Source: an uncultured bacterium (GTDB lineage Bacteria; Bacteroidota; Ignavibacteria; UBA10030; BY39). From it: a DNA stretch of 64,000 bases. Positions within the stretch are counted from its first letter, which is position 1. The number at the start of each line of letters is the position of its first letter. Below are positions 20,858 to 31,392 of the stretch, piece after piece. The stretch is from positions 62,001-126,000 of the forward strand of contig CALCJK010000001.1 in NCBI GenBank assembly GCA_937967455.1, given 5' to 3'. The notes below the pieces were generated by a model. That model saw only the letters and a program-made list of their open reading frames with translations. It had not been told where the DNA came from and made no database searches. Both the position numbers and the translations under genes were made by a program.

Positions 20858-21247
20858 TTAAGAGGAGCGTTCTTGTTTATATGCATCAATACCAGCCTGT
20901 ACTGCTTCCTTAACTTTTTTCCCTTCTTCAACAGTTTTTTCTTTGACTTGAGTTATAATTTTTTCAGCATCTCCAAGGATTTCTTCAGCTTTCTTTCGTG
21001 CATCTGATAAAATCGCTTCTGATTGGTGTTTGCCTTCCTGGATAATTTTCACTGCTTTTTCTTTTGCTATTTTTAAATATTCTTCAGCATCTTTCTTTAA
21101 ATCCGAAGCTTTTTGTTTAATATCAGATCTAAGTTCTTTACCAGCTTTCGGGGCGTAAAGCAGAGCTATAACAGCTCCTATCAAACTTCCTGTTAAAAAA
21201 CCCATAAGAAAGCCTTTTGCCATTTTGTTATCATTGTTATTTGCCAT
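20858..21247 (-). CDS. YtxH domain-containing protein
   Basis: 'FLMGFLTGSLIGAVIALLYAPKAGKELRSDI' is the YtxH signature. Confidence 0.88.
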   Translation of the reverse strand: MANNNDNKMAKGFLMGFLTGSLIGAVIALLYAPKAGKELRSDIKQKASDLKKDAEEYLKIAKEKAVKIIQEGKHQSEAILSDARKKAEEILGDAEKIITQVKEKTVEEGKKVKEAVQAGIDAYKQERSS

Positions 21248-21436
21248 AACTGCTCCTATTATTTAATTTAATGTGAAAATTTATTTAAAATTACGAACTA
21301 AATGCTAAAAAAGCAAAAATTTTAATACACTCAATTATTTTCAACTATGATATTCCTAATATTTAAATTAATTTGATTATTATGAAAATTTGATGTATAA
21401 TTGTGTAATTTTCACTAAATTCTATAAAAAATTATT

Positions 21437-22540
21437 ATGTGGAAAACTGAAGATGGTTCAACAGGTCGCTTAATCCAACTTTGTTTTGGATATTTTTTAT
21501 TTTATTTAATTTTTGGTGTTGCTGTAAAGTATTTTACTGAATATCTCGTGCATCAGCTTGCTCCACCTGAGCTTTTCAAAAACTTACAGATAAAGATGAA
21601 TATGGAGTTTTTAATATTCAGTACAATTGGCGGTAATTTACTCGCTTTAACAATTGCAATCAGTCTAAAATGGTATAAAATAAAATCAAATTTTTATAAA
21701 AAGGTTTTAGGCTTAAATATTCCAATAGAGTTAATATATATTATACCTTCAGGGATATGTACAGCAATTGTAATTCCAACTACAACACTAATGTACACAT
21801 TACCTATATCTGTTATGGTAGCAATGGTTATTATGCGTGGAAGTATCATTGTAATTTCAAGGATAGTGGATGCCATCCAGATTAAACAAAAGATTTTGAA
21901 GAAAAAAGTTTACAAAGAAGAAGAGTTTGCAGTTATATTTGCAATCTTGGCAGTAAGTGTACATTTATTTTTTGACAAAGGAGGTGGATTTGATTTTCTA
22001 CATAATACAACTGCAGTCATTATCCTAATAAGTTACATAATAGCTTATACTTTAAGGTTATACATAATGAATTACTTCAAAAACACCAGAGGAAAAGGTG
22101 TACCACAGGATAATAAAGGATTCTTTGCCATTGAGCAAATCTCTGCTACATTCACAATCCTAGTTATAGGTATAATCTTATTTAGTATCGACAATCCGAA
22201 GTCATATCAAATTAATTTATTTCAAGAAGCATTAATACAGCCTTCAGCATACTGGAATTGGGAAATATTGGCTGGTTTAACTTACGGGGCAGTTGCTTTC
22301 TTTTCTGTATTTCTATTTATGTTCAAAGGCAGAACAGCAACTTTCGCCGGATTGGTAAATAGATTAACTTCATTAATCGCTGGAACGGCAGCAACCATTA
22401 CATCATATTTCCTATTCGGAGGGAAATTTCCTAAGACATCTGATTGGATATCATTAGGATTTATATTAGTTGCAGTTATTTTCCTTTCGATTGCTGAAAA
22501 GAAAAGGGTTACCGAACTTAAGAGGGAACAAAATATATGA
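21437..22540 (+). CDS. polytopic membrane protein, DMT/EamA-like
   Basis: 367 aa with many hydrophobic segments; C-terminal 'FAGLVNRLTSLIAGTAATITSYFLFGGKFPKTSDWISLGFILVAVIFLSI' resembles a DMT repeat. Confidence 0.5.
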   Translation: MWKTEDGSTGRLIQLCFGYFLFYLIFGVAVKYFTEYLVHQLAPPELFKNLQIKMNMEFLIFSTIGGNLLALTIAISLKWYKIKSNFYKKVLGLNIPIELIYIIPSGICTAIVIPTTTLMYTLPISVMVAMVIMRGSIIVISRIVDAIQIKQKILKKKVYKEEEFAVIFAILAVSVHLFFDKGGGFDFLHNTTAVIILISYIIAYTLRLYIMNYFKNTRGKGVPQDNKGFFAIEQISATFTILVIGIILFSIDNPKSYQINLFQEALIQPSAYWNWEILAGLTYGAVAFFSVFLFMFKGRTATFAGLVNRLTSLIAGTAATITSYFLFGGKFPKTSDWISLGFILVAVIFLSIAEKKRVTELKREQNI

Positions 22541-22588
22541 ATTATTATAAATTCTCTGCTTAATACGAGATTACGTTTCAATATTATG

Positions 22589-23302
22589 TTATTTCCCTAT
22601 AGTCTTCCAAAGTTTATTTGTGACTCGTTCCAGTTCTTCACCAATTAATATCGGGTCTAAAGTTTTTTCAGGTTCATTCTCAAAAACAGCATATGGAATC
22701 TTAAATCCTTTCACATCAATGTAAGTTGGATCTTTAGATTCTAATTTATCCCAATCATTGATTTTATAATAGTATTCCATTTTTTCATCTGGTAACGAAT
22801 GATATAAAATTGAATCCTCCATTCCTTTTCTTGCTCGCCGTCTGTTTTTACGTACAGATTCCTCATAGGAAACTCTGATATACATTAATACTGCTTTTTT
22901 TAATATATCTTCATGAAGATAACTGAGAGCCTCATAAATTCCATTCTCGCCTCCTCGTGCAAATTCAATTAACACAGTCTTATCCTTATGATAGTCAGGA
23001 TTGCGAGCAATTTTTTTTCTATATTCTAAGTTAATTCTCTCAATGTAAAGATTCCATATAAAATGTTCTTTAAACCAATATTTTTCATCAGTCCAGATCC
23101 TTGGGCGACCATGTTTAGTCAATATGTCATCGATTTCAAATGTTTCCCATACATAAACAAAGTCATCAATTTCTTCAAACTCGGCTATATGAAATCTATT
23201 TACTCTTTCGATTGGATCACATTTTTTTAAAAAATCAATTACTTCAGATTTACCAGCGGCAGGTCGACCAGTGATTATAATTATTGGAAAATGATTATTC
23301 AT
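22589..23302 (-). CDS. P-loop nucleotide kinase-like protein of unknown substrate
   Basis: Walker A 'IIITGRPAAGKSEVIDFL' and 'RRRARKGMEDSI' possible lid-like segment. Confidence 0.55.
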   Translation of the reverse strand: MNNHFPIIIITGRPAAGKSEVIDFLKKCDPIERVNRFHIAEFEEIDDFVYVWETFEIDDILTKHGRPRIWTDEKYWFKEHFIWNLYIERINLEYRKKIARNPDYHKDKTVLIEFARGGENGIYEALSYLHEDILKKAVLMYIRVSYEESVRKNRRRARKGMEDSILYHSLPDEKMEYYYKINDWDKLESKDPTYIDVKGFKIPYAVFENEPEKTLDPILIGEELERVTNKLWKTIGK

Positions 23303-23385
23303 AAAAATTACCTCATTTTTGATATTTTCTGTTATTATTTATTAATTTAATTTTGGATTTATTCACATCATTAGTTAGTAAAATC

Positions 23386-24876
23386 TCAAAATACTTCTTC
23401 TATTCTGTTTTCCTTTTGAGAATAAACTTTTTTAATCTTTCTTAAATATTTTTCAACCTCGTTGTACAGAGTCATTTTTAAATAAATAGCATTATTAATT
23501 TCAATACCTAAATACCTTTTTGCTTCTCCAAGCATATAATCATTAACTGTACATATATATAATTTTTCTTCATCTAAGGGTTTATTCTGAATTTCAAATT
23601 TTACAAATTCGATTTTACCATCATCCTTTTTATACTGACATTTTATACCTGATGTTTGAACTGGACTTTTAGTTAAAATTATATATTCTACTATGGATCT
23701 AATTTGTTTACCAGATAATTTAAAAGTAGTTAGAAAATTTCTAAATGGCAGTATATTAAATAAATCCATTCTTGTAATTGGACCACGGGACAAGTCCTTT
23801 CTTATACCATGATTATTCATAAAAGCAACATCAGCTTGTACAGCTATTCTTTGTGCATCTGTAATAAAATTGCCAATATTACTTTCACCATTTTCTCTCT
23901 TCCAATCAACTTCAAGTTCAGCAATTACTTTACTATAATCCTTATCGATTTCCTTTTTAAGCGAATCAATAAATTTAACTAATTTTTTATTTTCTATATC
24001 CCTTTCTGGTCTATTCCACAATTGGATCAGCGTCCCATTAAAATCTACAACTTTATCATCTTGAACTTCTATACGAATTTGACCAAGATTTTCACAATCG
24101 GAACCAGCTTGAGCAATTATAACTCCATTAATTAGACGTGGATTTCTAATTCTTGAATGGGAATGACCTCCAATTATAATGTCTAAACCTCGAACCATAG
24201 TTGCCAATATTGAATCTTCAACAAAACCCTGGTGTGTTAAAGCAATAATCAAATCTGTCTTATCATCAATTTTATTTATTACATTTTGCAGCGTTTCATT
24301 AGGAGATAAAACTTTTATTCCAACTAAATTATTTTGATTTACAAGATTATACAAATTCTGTGACATTATCCCGACAATACCGATTTTTAATCCTGCTCTT
24401 TGAATAATTACATAATCTTTATTATTTAAATGCCGTTTATTTTTATTATTGACCAAATTAGCACTTATGGTTGGGAATTTAGCAATTTTAGTTAGTTTTA
24501 CAAAGTTTTCTTGTGAAATGTCAAAATCGTGATTTCCAGGACACCAGGCATCATATCCAATCATGTTCATCATTTCGAAGAGAGCTCCACCATATGCACC
24601 TTTGTATTTATATTCTGTTATTGGATTACCAGTCATAACATCGCCAGCATCCAGAAGCAAAACATCATTAATTTTTCTGATGCTATCAATGGTTGCACTC
24701 AATTCAAGGAACCCCCCAACAAGTGGTTTAACAGAGTCACGAACCCAAAAAGCTTCGTGTGGAATAAAAGCGGCATGCATATCGTTTGTATGTAATATTG
24801 TCAAAAACTTAGATTGGCAAAAAGCTGATAAATTAAAAAATATAATTATCAGAAGTGATCTTAATAATATTTTCAT
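23386..24876 (-). CDS. secreted 5'-nucleotidase/UDP-sugar hydrolase family metallophosphoesterase
   Basis: 'LTILHTNDMHAAF', 'LLDAGDVMTGNP', 'CPGNHDFD', 'GGHSHSRI', C-terminal 5_nucleotid_C domain 'NFITDAQRIAV'. Confidence 0.93.
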   Translation of the reverse strand: MKILLRSLLIIIFFNLSAFCQSKFLTILHTNDMHAAFIPHEAFWVRDSVKPLVGGFLELSATIDSIRKINDVLLLDAGDVMTGNPITEYKYKGAYGGALFEMMNMIGYDAWCPGNHDFDISQENFVKLTKIAKFPTISANLVNNKNKRHLNNKDYVIIQRAGLKIGIVGIMSQNLYNLVNQNNLVGIKVLSPNETLQNVINKIDDKTDLIIALTHQGFVEDSILATMVRGLDIIIGGHSHSRIRNPRLINGVIIAQAGSDCENLGQIRIEVQDDKVVDFNGTLIQLWNRPERDIENKKLVKFIDSLKKEIDKDYSKVIAELEVDWKRENGESNIGNFITDAQRIAVQADVAFMNNHGIRKDLSRGPITRMDLFNILPFRNFLTTFKLSGKQIRSIVEYIILTKSPVQTSGIKCQYKKDDGKIEFVKFEIQNKPLDEEKLYICTVNDYMLGEAKRYLGIEINNAIYLKMTLYNEVEKYLRKIKKVYSQKENRIEEVF

Positions 24877-24905
24877 AACTTTACTTTTAATTTATTTTGA
24901 AGGAC

Positions 24906-24932
24906 ATGCCTCGTTTTTTCTAAACGAGGCAT
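24906..24932 (-). terminator. strong intergenic hairpin between the COX24-like ORF and the 5'-nucleotidase gene (terminator or processing site)
   Basis: 11-bp perfect inverted repeat ATGCCTCGTTT / AAACGAGGCAT with 5-nt loop; no clear U-tract on either strand. Confidence 0.5.
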
Positions 24933-24942
24933 TAATTTGATA

Positions 24943-25038
24943 TTATCTGATCTTCTTCTTGTGACGCATCTTTCTTAAGCGTTTTTTACGCTTATGGGTT
25001 GCCATCTTATGGCGCTTCCTCTTTCTTCCACAAGGCAT
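24943..25038 (-). CDS. 31-aa AURKAIP1/COX24 domain-like basic protein (putative ribosome-associated)
   Basis: Hand translation: MPCGRKRKRHKMATHKRKKRLRKMRHKKKIR*. Not in ORF track (too short). Matches the conserved Bacteroidetes-type small protein annotated AURKAIP1/COX24. Confidence 0.8.
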   Translation of the reverse strand: MPCGRKRKRHKMATHKRKKRLRKMRHKKKIR

Positions 25039-25054
25039 ATAGGTTTTCCTTTTT

Positions 25055-25648
25055 TTATTTTACTGGATTCATAATATGTTGTTGTAATATTTCCATTGCT
25101 TTTTGTGCAATTTGATTATTCGGGTTTAAAGCTATACATTCTTTAAACCATTTACGTGATACTTCCATATTTCCACTCTGTAAGTTAACAATGCCCAAAT
25201 TAAAATGCCCTAACTGATGTTTAGGATTGTATTTTAAAGCCTCTTCCATTTCAGATATTGCTTTTGAAAAATATTCGGTTTTCTTAGATTCATCTTCAAA
25301 AGCCATTTGATAATAACTAACACCAAGATCAATTCTTGCATCTGCATTATCAGGAAATTTCTCCAAATAAATTCTATAATATTCTATCGATTTTTCTAAT
25401 TGTCCTGTATCCTGATAAAGATGAGCCAATTTTAAAATTGTTTCATAATCTTTGGGATTTTTCTTTAGAACTTCTCTGTAATTTTCAATTTGTTTCAAAT
25501 CATCCGAATAATCAAATTTTTGAGCAGTTTCATCATCTTGTTGCGAATTTTTTATAGCTTCGTCTTTTCGAACCAATAGAACAATAATTACAACTATTAA
25601 TATTAATATAAGAACGTATAAGTAATGATTAGATTTTTTCGATTCCAT
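25055..25648 (-). CDS. TPR repeat membrane protein
   Basis: N-terminal TM; repeats 'ETILKLAHLYQDTGQLEKSIEYYRIYLEKFPDNADARIDLGVSYYQMAF...'. Confidence 0.88.
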   Translation of the reverse strand: MESKKSNHYLYVLILILIVVIIVLLVRKDEAIKNSQQDDETAQKFDYSDDLKQIENYREVLKKNPKDYETILKLAHLYQDTGQLEKSIEYYRIYLEKFPDNADARIDLGVSYYQMAFEDESKKTEYFSKAISEMEEALKYNPKHQLGHFNLGIVNLQSGNMEVSRKWFKECIALNPNNQIAQKAMEILQQHIMNPVK

Positions 25649-25661
25649 AAAATTATTTCAG

Positions 25662-25988
25662 TTAGTTTTCTGGGGTTTTTGGGCTCTCAATGTTAAATTG
25701 GGTTTTTTTCAAATTTTCATTAACTATGTTTTTTAATTCTCTTGATGCTTTAAATAAAGGAACAAAGTGATCATCAACTTTGACTTGTTCCCCGGTTCTA
25801 GGATTTCGAGCAATTCTAGATTTTCTTTTCTTGACTTTGAAGCTTCCAAATCCTCTAATTTCAATATATTTACCTTCCTTCAATGCATTAATTACAGTGG
25901 ATATAAATCCATCCACTACTGCTTCAGTTTCAACTTTCGTAAGACCTGTAGCGGTCGCAATTACATCAACAATGTCTGATTTTCTCAA
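25662..25988 (-). CDS. HU/IHF family DNA-binding protein
   Basis: 'MRKSDIVDVIATATGLTKVETEAVVDGFISTV...IEIRGFGSFKVKKRKSRIARNPRTGEQVKV'. Confidence 0.95.
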   Translation of the reverse strand: MRKSDIVDVIATATGLTKVETEAVVDGFISTVINALKEGKYIEIRGFGSFKVKKRKSRIARNPRTGEQVKVDDHFVPLFKASRELKNIVNENLKKTQFNIESPKTPEN

Positions 25989-26015
25989 TTTAATTCTCCT
26001 TTAATTAATTTTAAC

Positions 26016-26924
26016 TTAAGGATTAAATAATTTATACTGTAAAATTGGATGATTTAATATTTCATCCTTTAGACCAAAAAGATTTTCAAATTTAGTTTCT
26101 CCTAAAAATCTTTCAATAAACGTTTTCCGTTTCACTTCCTTGACAATTGATGGTTCACCTTTAATATTAGCAAGTTTTGCTGTGATTGATACTGCATCTT
26201 CAAAAGTTCCAAGTGTATCAACAAGTTTCAAATTATATGCTTCTTCACCAGTAAAAACTCTTCCATCCGCTATTTTTACAATTTCGTCATATTTAATATT
26301 TCTCTCTTTAGATACAATTTCTATGAATTGTTTATGTACATTGTCCATTAAATTTTGAAAATACTTTTTATCCTCATCTGTCATTCCTCTGAATGGACTT
26401 CCAGCATCTTTAAGTTTACCGCTTTTTATTACATTCATTTCGATTCCGACTTTTGCAAGCATTGGATCGAGCCTTAAAAATTGTGATATTACTCCAATGC
26501 TGCCAGTAAGTGTGCCTGGGTTTGCTACAATTCTGTTAGCACCGCAAGAGACATAATAACCACCACTAGCCGCAACAGAAGCCATCGAAACTACAACAGG
26601 TTTACCAAATTCACGAGTTTTTCTAACCTCATCATATATTTCATGACTTGCTACAACTCCTCCACCAGGTGAATCTACTCGAAACAAAATTGCTTTTATA
26701 GAACGATCGTTTCTGTATTTTTTAAATTGTTTAATAATCTTTTCCGACTCCAATATCACCCCTTTTAATTCTACAACTGCAATTTTCTCACCTTTCCCAG
26801 TTATCGTCTCAACTTCCTCTTGATCAACTGAGGTTATGAATAAACTCACAAGTATAAATATTCCAAGAGAAAATATAATCAATAACAATATGATAAAAAT
26901 AAACAATTTTGTAGACGACTTCAT
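26016..26924 (-). CDS. sppA: signal peptide peptidase SppA (S49 family)
   Basis: 'ILFRVDSPGGGVVASHEIYDEV', 'SMASVAASGGYYVSCGANRIVANPGTLTGSIGVI'. Confidence 0.94.
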   Translation of the reverse strand: MKSSTKLFIFIILLLIIFSLGIFILVSLFITSVDQEEVETITGKGEKIAVVELKGVILESEKIIKQFKKYRNDRSIKAILFRVDSPGGGVVASHEIYDEVRKTREFGKPVVVSMASVAASGGYYVSCGANRIVANPGTLTGSIGVISQFLRLDPMLAKVGIEMNVIKSGKLKDAGSPFRGMTDEDKKYFQNLMDNVHKQFIEIVSKERNIKYDEIVKIADGRVFTGEEAYNLKLVDTLGTFEDAVSITAKLANIKGEPSIVKEVKRKTFIERFLGETKFENLFGLKDEILNHPILQYKLFNP

Positions 26925-27024
26925 CTTTATAACCTATTGATTTTTTATATAATTATACGAAATTTATAATCGAAAGTCAATTATTTTATTTTTTCTTAAT
27001 TCAATATCAATAAAAATAAACATT

Positions 27025-28020
27025 TCAGCTATAAAATATTTTAAATATATCATCTTCTGTAATCATCCCTGCAAACCCACCATGCTCATCTATTACTACA
27101 GCTACAAGTACTGATGACTTTTGCATTTCTAATAATAAATCCTTTACTCTTTTAGTTTCTGGAACATAGAGTGGTTTTTCCAAAAGTTCATAATTCACCT
27201 TGGAAGCAACATGTTTACTATAAACGTTAGTTTTTAAAATATTTTTAAGCGGTATAACACCTATGATATTATCTAAACTATTTTCATAAATTGGAATATA
27301 TTTTGCTTTTGTTTTATTAAAAAGAAGACGTAGAGATTCTATAGAAGAGTTAAGTTCGATAGCTTTAAGCTTTACTCGAGGAGTAAGTATATCCTTGGCG
27401 TTCAAATTGGAAAATTCATTCAACCTTTTAAGGAAAGATTTAGTATGTGTATCTATGTTACTCTTACTATGAATTAAATCGATTACATATTTAAGCTCTA
27501 AATCAGGAGCTTTAATTTCATTGGTTTTAATTTTAAAAATAAAATTAATTGATGATGTTAAATATTCAAACAATTGAGAGATAGGCAATATAAGCAAATA
27601 AATGATAAATAGCGGTAAAGCCGCAAATCGAGAAAAATGTATCGGAAATTTTCTAGCAATTATTTTAGGAGTAATTTCTCCAAATAACAAAAGTAGAATT
27701 GTAACAAGTATTATTTCAACAAAGACAGATAACAATTCATTGGAAGAAGTGAGTTTTATAATATCAATTGTAATATATACAGCTACTATAGCGATTGAAA
27801 CATTTACAATCGTATTGCATATTAAAATAGTAACTAGAAGTTTAGAGGGATATTTAAGTAGATAAGTGGAAATCTTATGAGTTATTTTAAACCTCTCGGC
27901 AATTTGCTTTAGGTGATTTTGATTAAGTGTAAAAAAAGCTACTTCACTTCCTGAAAAAAAAGCTGATAACAATAAAAGAAGTATAAAAGTAACAAAATAT
28001 TTCAATAGATTTATATCCAA
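27025..28020 (-). CDS. CNNM/CBS-pair transmembrane protein (HlyC/CorC-like)
   Basis: 'LSAFFSGSEVAFFTLN', 'LLFGEITPKIIA', CBS 'DILTPRVKLKAIEL', 'VVIDEHGGFAGMITEDDI'. Confidence 0.92.
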   Translation of the reverse strand: MDINLLKYFVTFILLLLLSAFFSGSEVAFFTLNQNHLKQIAERFKITHKISTYLLKYPSKLLVTILICNTIVNVSIAIVAVYITIDIIKLTSSNELLSVFVEIILVTILLLLFGEITPKIIARKFPIHFSRFAALPLFIIYLLILPISQLFEYLTSSINFIFKIKTNEIKAPDLELKYVIDLIHSKSNIDTHTKSFLKRLNEFSNLNAKDILTPRVKLKAIELNSSIESLRLLFNKTKAKYIPIYENSLDNIIGVIPLKNILKTNVYSKHVASKVNYELLEKPLYVPETKRVKDLLLEMQKSSVLVAVVIDEHGGFAGMITEDDIFKIFYS

Positions 28021-28023
28021 TGA

Positions 28024-31000
28024 TTAGAATGGATTGTAACTTTGGTCTGGTTGAATTATGACTATTTTAAGAATTTTTTCACCCACTTCTGGAATTTCAA
28101 TATGAGCAATATATATTCCACTTGCTACGTAAATTCCAAAATCATTTTTTAGATCCCATTTTACAAATGGATTATTTAAATCATACTCAGTGTTGGAAAT
28201 TGTTCTTATCAAATCACCTGATAGAGAGAATATGCGAATTTTAAAATTTGATGGTAAATTCGAAAATGTTACAAATCTATCTGTATTTGATTTTTCAGCT
28301 TTGTTATATCCAAAATATGGATTAGGATAAACCTTTATACGATTGATTTGTGTTTGCATTAATAACTTGTCGTCAAATGTTTGTTTCTTAGCAACAAATT
28401 CATAAACTCTCCTGGTACTCAATGGATAATTTGGATATATAGTTAAAATATCACCCTCATTCCATCTTACAGTATCAGGACCAGCTTTGCGTAACCAAAG
28501 AACATACATCACATCAGATTCTTCGTAATGGCTTAAATCCAAATTCTTATAATATTCCTGAGCAGTATCTGTATATGTACTTTTAAATATAAATAGGATC
28601 TCTCTACCTCCCAACGTTGCAACCGTTGGATCCCACTTTCCATCTATTCTACCTCTACCTCTATATGTTCGCTCATCGCCTGGGAATCTGGGTTTAGACC
28701 ATAGTGAATCGTTAAATTCCACAAATCCTACATTTAATTGTCTGGGATTAAAATCACCATCAGTGGAATCAATTTCCCATACGGTGAATGGGACCACAGG
28801 ACCTAAATCTGGATTTTCAAATGTGGTATCCGGTTTTGGAGCTGGATATTTATTATAATCGTGATATACCCAACCACCACCACGATATTTAACATATGGC
28901 TCAAAACTCGAATCCACCACTGGATATGGTGGGAAAATTGGGACATTAGCTACATAACGATAAGCTCTTTGTGTAAATTTATTACTAAATCTTATTTCAA
29001 CTTTAAGCAATGAATCAGGTGGTACTCTGGTAGGTCTTAATAAAAAATTTGTTTCAGTTGGATATGCTAAACCAGCAGCATCTATTGCATCTAATCTAAT
29101 TGTGGTATTTCCCTGTCCCTTAAACCATGTTAAATTTGTAGCAGTGGAACTAGTTGTAGCATCTTTAACTGCATTATAATATGTCCAGCCAGGTGGGATT
29201 TGCGTATCTCTTCTAACTCCTATAGGAGGCTTCACAACCTTAACTTGAAATCCATTGTGGATGGGCGAATTCTCATCACCATTAAAATTTGTACTGGCGC
29301 GGATAATTGTGTCTCCACTTTCTTTTTCTATTAAATTCCATGACTTTACATTCATTCCTTCACCATTGAATGTTACTTGATATGTTTTCCCATCTAATAA
29401 AGTTGGCAAAAGTACAACAGGTTTAACAGCATCGTCACCAACACGATTATGCATCAATACACTCTGGTATGTTGAAGGGATTAGAGACCCTATTGGTGGT
29501 TGATGTGGAATAACTCTAATAGGTTTTATAAAGTTCTCCAATACGGTAGGTTTTATCCCGATAGAAGAAGTATCATGATTATAAGCGTAAGAAGTTATTG
29601 CAAAATAATATTCTTTACCATTTACTAATTTTGAATCTGTAAAATAGTCTTTTATAATACGCAAGTTTCTTTTGATTCCGGAATCAGTGCCAAATGCTAT
29701 TGGAACCCAGGATTTCAATCCAGTTGCGGGATCTGTTTGCCATTCATATATTTCTCTTATTCCGTCTTTTAAATCAAAAGTACTAATTCGCACCCAGGGT
29801 CCATCCTGTGTTTTTCCCTGATAAATATTATATCCCTGGAATTTATAACCAAATTGATTGAAGTTTTCTGTAGAATCATTGTTTGCCCAATCAAGTATAA
29901 CTTCATTAGATAATTCTGAATATTGGATATTTGGTTGTGGTGGCGGACCTGCAATTTTGAAATTTTGATCATATGCTTCTTGAACGATTGCATCATATGT
30001 TTTCAACAATGTCACACTATTCAAACGGTCTTTACCTTGAGCCAATATAAATGCACAAATTACTACCTGCGTATCACCTGCAGCAAAATTAAATGGACCG
30101 GATGATAATAAAAGTTTAACATTTTGTGGGTTGAGAACTGGTCGGTTATTCCTTGGCAACCAACCTTGATCTTTAACGGGATCACCACTTAATGGAAATT
30201 TAGAAGGTTGTCTTGTGATAGGATTAATGTAAGTGGTATCATACCAACCTCTTCTACCACGCATATAATCATAAGCTATTTTTGAATAATTTTTTGTACC
30301 CAATGGAGGATCAGGATCAATCCCATTTTGAATTCCAAAAAATGAAAACGATGTCATTGATAAATTCTTATATCCCTTCTGCCATACTCCTCTAATCTGA
30401 GCACTATCTGTCATTATTCCAGTTTTTACTATTCCACCCTGAAGTAAATCTATACCAACTGCTGGTGGATTACTTCCATAACCATTCAGGCCAGCATCTT
30501 CAGAACTACCATTATATACAAAAGCCATTTTTAGAACAGTATCACATCCAGGAAAATCATCTTTCGCAAATCCCAAATCAACATCTGAGAATATTGATAT
30601 ATACGCATCATGTAATGTTGTATCGCTTTTATTTATAATTTCCCATCTACAGAAAATTGTTTGACCCAATGCACCCTGTTGTTCGTAAGACCATAATAAT
30701 ACACGAACTTCTAAACCGATTGGTAGTGTTTGACTATTATTTATATGTCCTGAATAATTTAGATCATTATAGACCCAAAAAGCTTGTTTATCCCCATAAA
30801 ATTTTGGTTTATCACCCTTTTTTAAATTGTATTTACCATCATCATCAGCATCTATCCATGGTGCACCCTGAGAAACAGGCCAAGAACTCCAGGCATCGTA
30901 TTCACCATCTTTAGCTGCTGATGAATCAAATTTTGTTATTTTGTAGATCCTAAAATTTTCGCTTAAAGGATTAGATGCAACCGAAGTATTATTTAATCGT

Positions 31001-31335
31001 GTGTTATATATCCCTTGAATTGTTCCAGGTTGATATTCTGTTTGATTATTTTGTACTACTGAAAGTCGAATTTTACCATCAGCATCTTTACCACCAATCC
31101 ATAAACCTGTACTATTAACTGCAGTCTTTAACGAATTTTTTGGAAATATAAATCCAGCACTTTTATTTCCTCTATCGTAAAATAATTCACCATCATTATT
31201 AATATGAACTTTTATTTGATTTATTTCAAATGTTCTTGCATCAAGAATACTTTGCTTATTCAAAGAATTATCATCAAATGAAAATGATAAATTAAAACAT
31301 AGTAGAATTATTACAAAAAAATTGTAGAAACGCAT
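28024..31335 (-). CDS. giant secreted protein with T9SS-type C-terminal sorting domain (exoprotein 3)
   Basis: 1103 aa; signal peptide; C-terminus 'IKVYPNPYFGYNK...VTFSNLPSNFKIRIFSLSGDLIRTI...WDLKNDFGIYVASGIYIAHIE'; paralogous to 34889-38374 and 42899-45955. Confidence 0.85.
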   Translation of the reverse strand: MRFYNFFVIILLCFNLSFSFDDNSLNKQSILDARTFEINQIKVHINNDGELFYDRGNKSAGFIFPKNSLKTAVNSTGLWIGGKDADGKIRLSVVQNNQTEYQPGTIQGIYNTRLNNTSVASNPLSENFRIYKITKFDSSAAKDGEYDAWSSWPVSQGAPWIDADDDGKYNLKKGDKPKFYGDKQAFWVYNDLNYSGHINNSQTLPIGLEVRVLLWSYEQQGALGQTIFCRWEIINKSDTTLHDAYISIFSDVDLGFAKDDFPGCDTVLKMAFVYNGSSEDAGLNGYGSNPPAVGIDLLQGGIVKTGIMTDSAQIRGVWQKGYKNLSMTSFSFFGIQNGIDPDPPLGTKNYSKIAYDYMRGRRGWYDTTYINPITRQPSKFPLSGDPVKDQGWLPRNNRPVLNPQNVKLLLSSGPFNFAAGDTQVVICAFILAQGKDRLNSVTLLKTYDAIVQEAYDQNFKIAGPPPQPNIQYSELSNEVILDWANNDSTENFNQFGYKFQGYNIYQGKTQDGPWVRISTFDLKDGIREIYEWQTDPATGLKSWVPIAFGTDSGIKRNLRIIKDYFTDSKLVNGKEYYFAITSYAYNHDTSSIGIKPTVLENFIKPIRVIPHQPPIGSLIPSTYQSVLMHNRVGDDAVKPVVLLPTLLDGKTYQVTFNGEGMNVKSWNLIEKESGDTIIRASTNFNGDENSPIHNGFQVKVVKPPIGVRRDTQIPPGWTYYNAVKDATTSSTATNLTWFKGQGNTTIRLDAIDAAGLAYPTETNFLLRPTRVPPDSLLKVEIRFSNKFTQRAYRYVANVPIFPPYPVVDSSFEPYVKYRGGGWVYHDYNKYPAPKPDTTFENPDLGPVVPFTVWEIDSTDGDFNPRQLNVGFVEFNDSLWSKPRFPGDERTYRGRGRIDGKWDPTVATLGGREILFIFKSTYTDTAQEYYKNLDLSHYEESDVMYVLWLRKAGPDTVRWNEGDILTIYPNYPLSTRRVYEFVAKKQTFDDKLLMQTQINRIKVYPNPYFGYNKAEKSNTDRFVTFSNLPSNFKIRIFSLSGDLIRTISNTEYDLNNPFVKWDLKNDFGIYVASGIYIAHIEIPEVGEKILKIVIIQPDQSYNPF

Positions 31336-31392
31336 TAATAATCTCCAAAAAAGATTAAACTAACATCAATTGGTTTATTCAATTAATTCCAA

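Noticed and set aside
30657-30914. 85-aa plus-strand ORF within exoprotein 3
   Set aside because: Antisense to conserved exoprotein blocks; similar spurious ORFs occur at 37681-37935 and 47150-47395.
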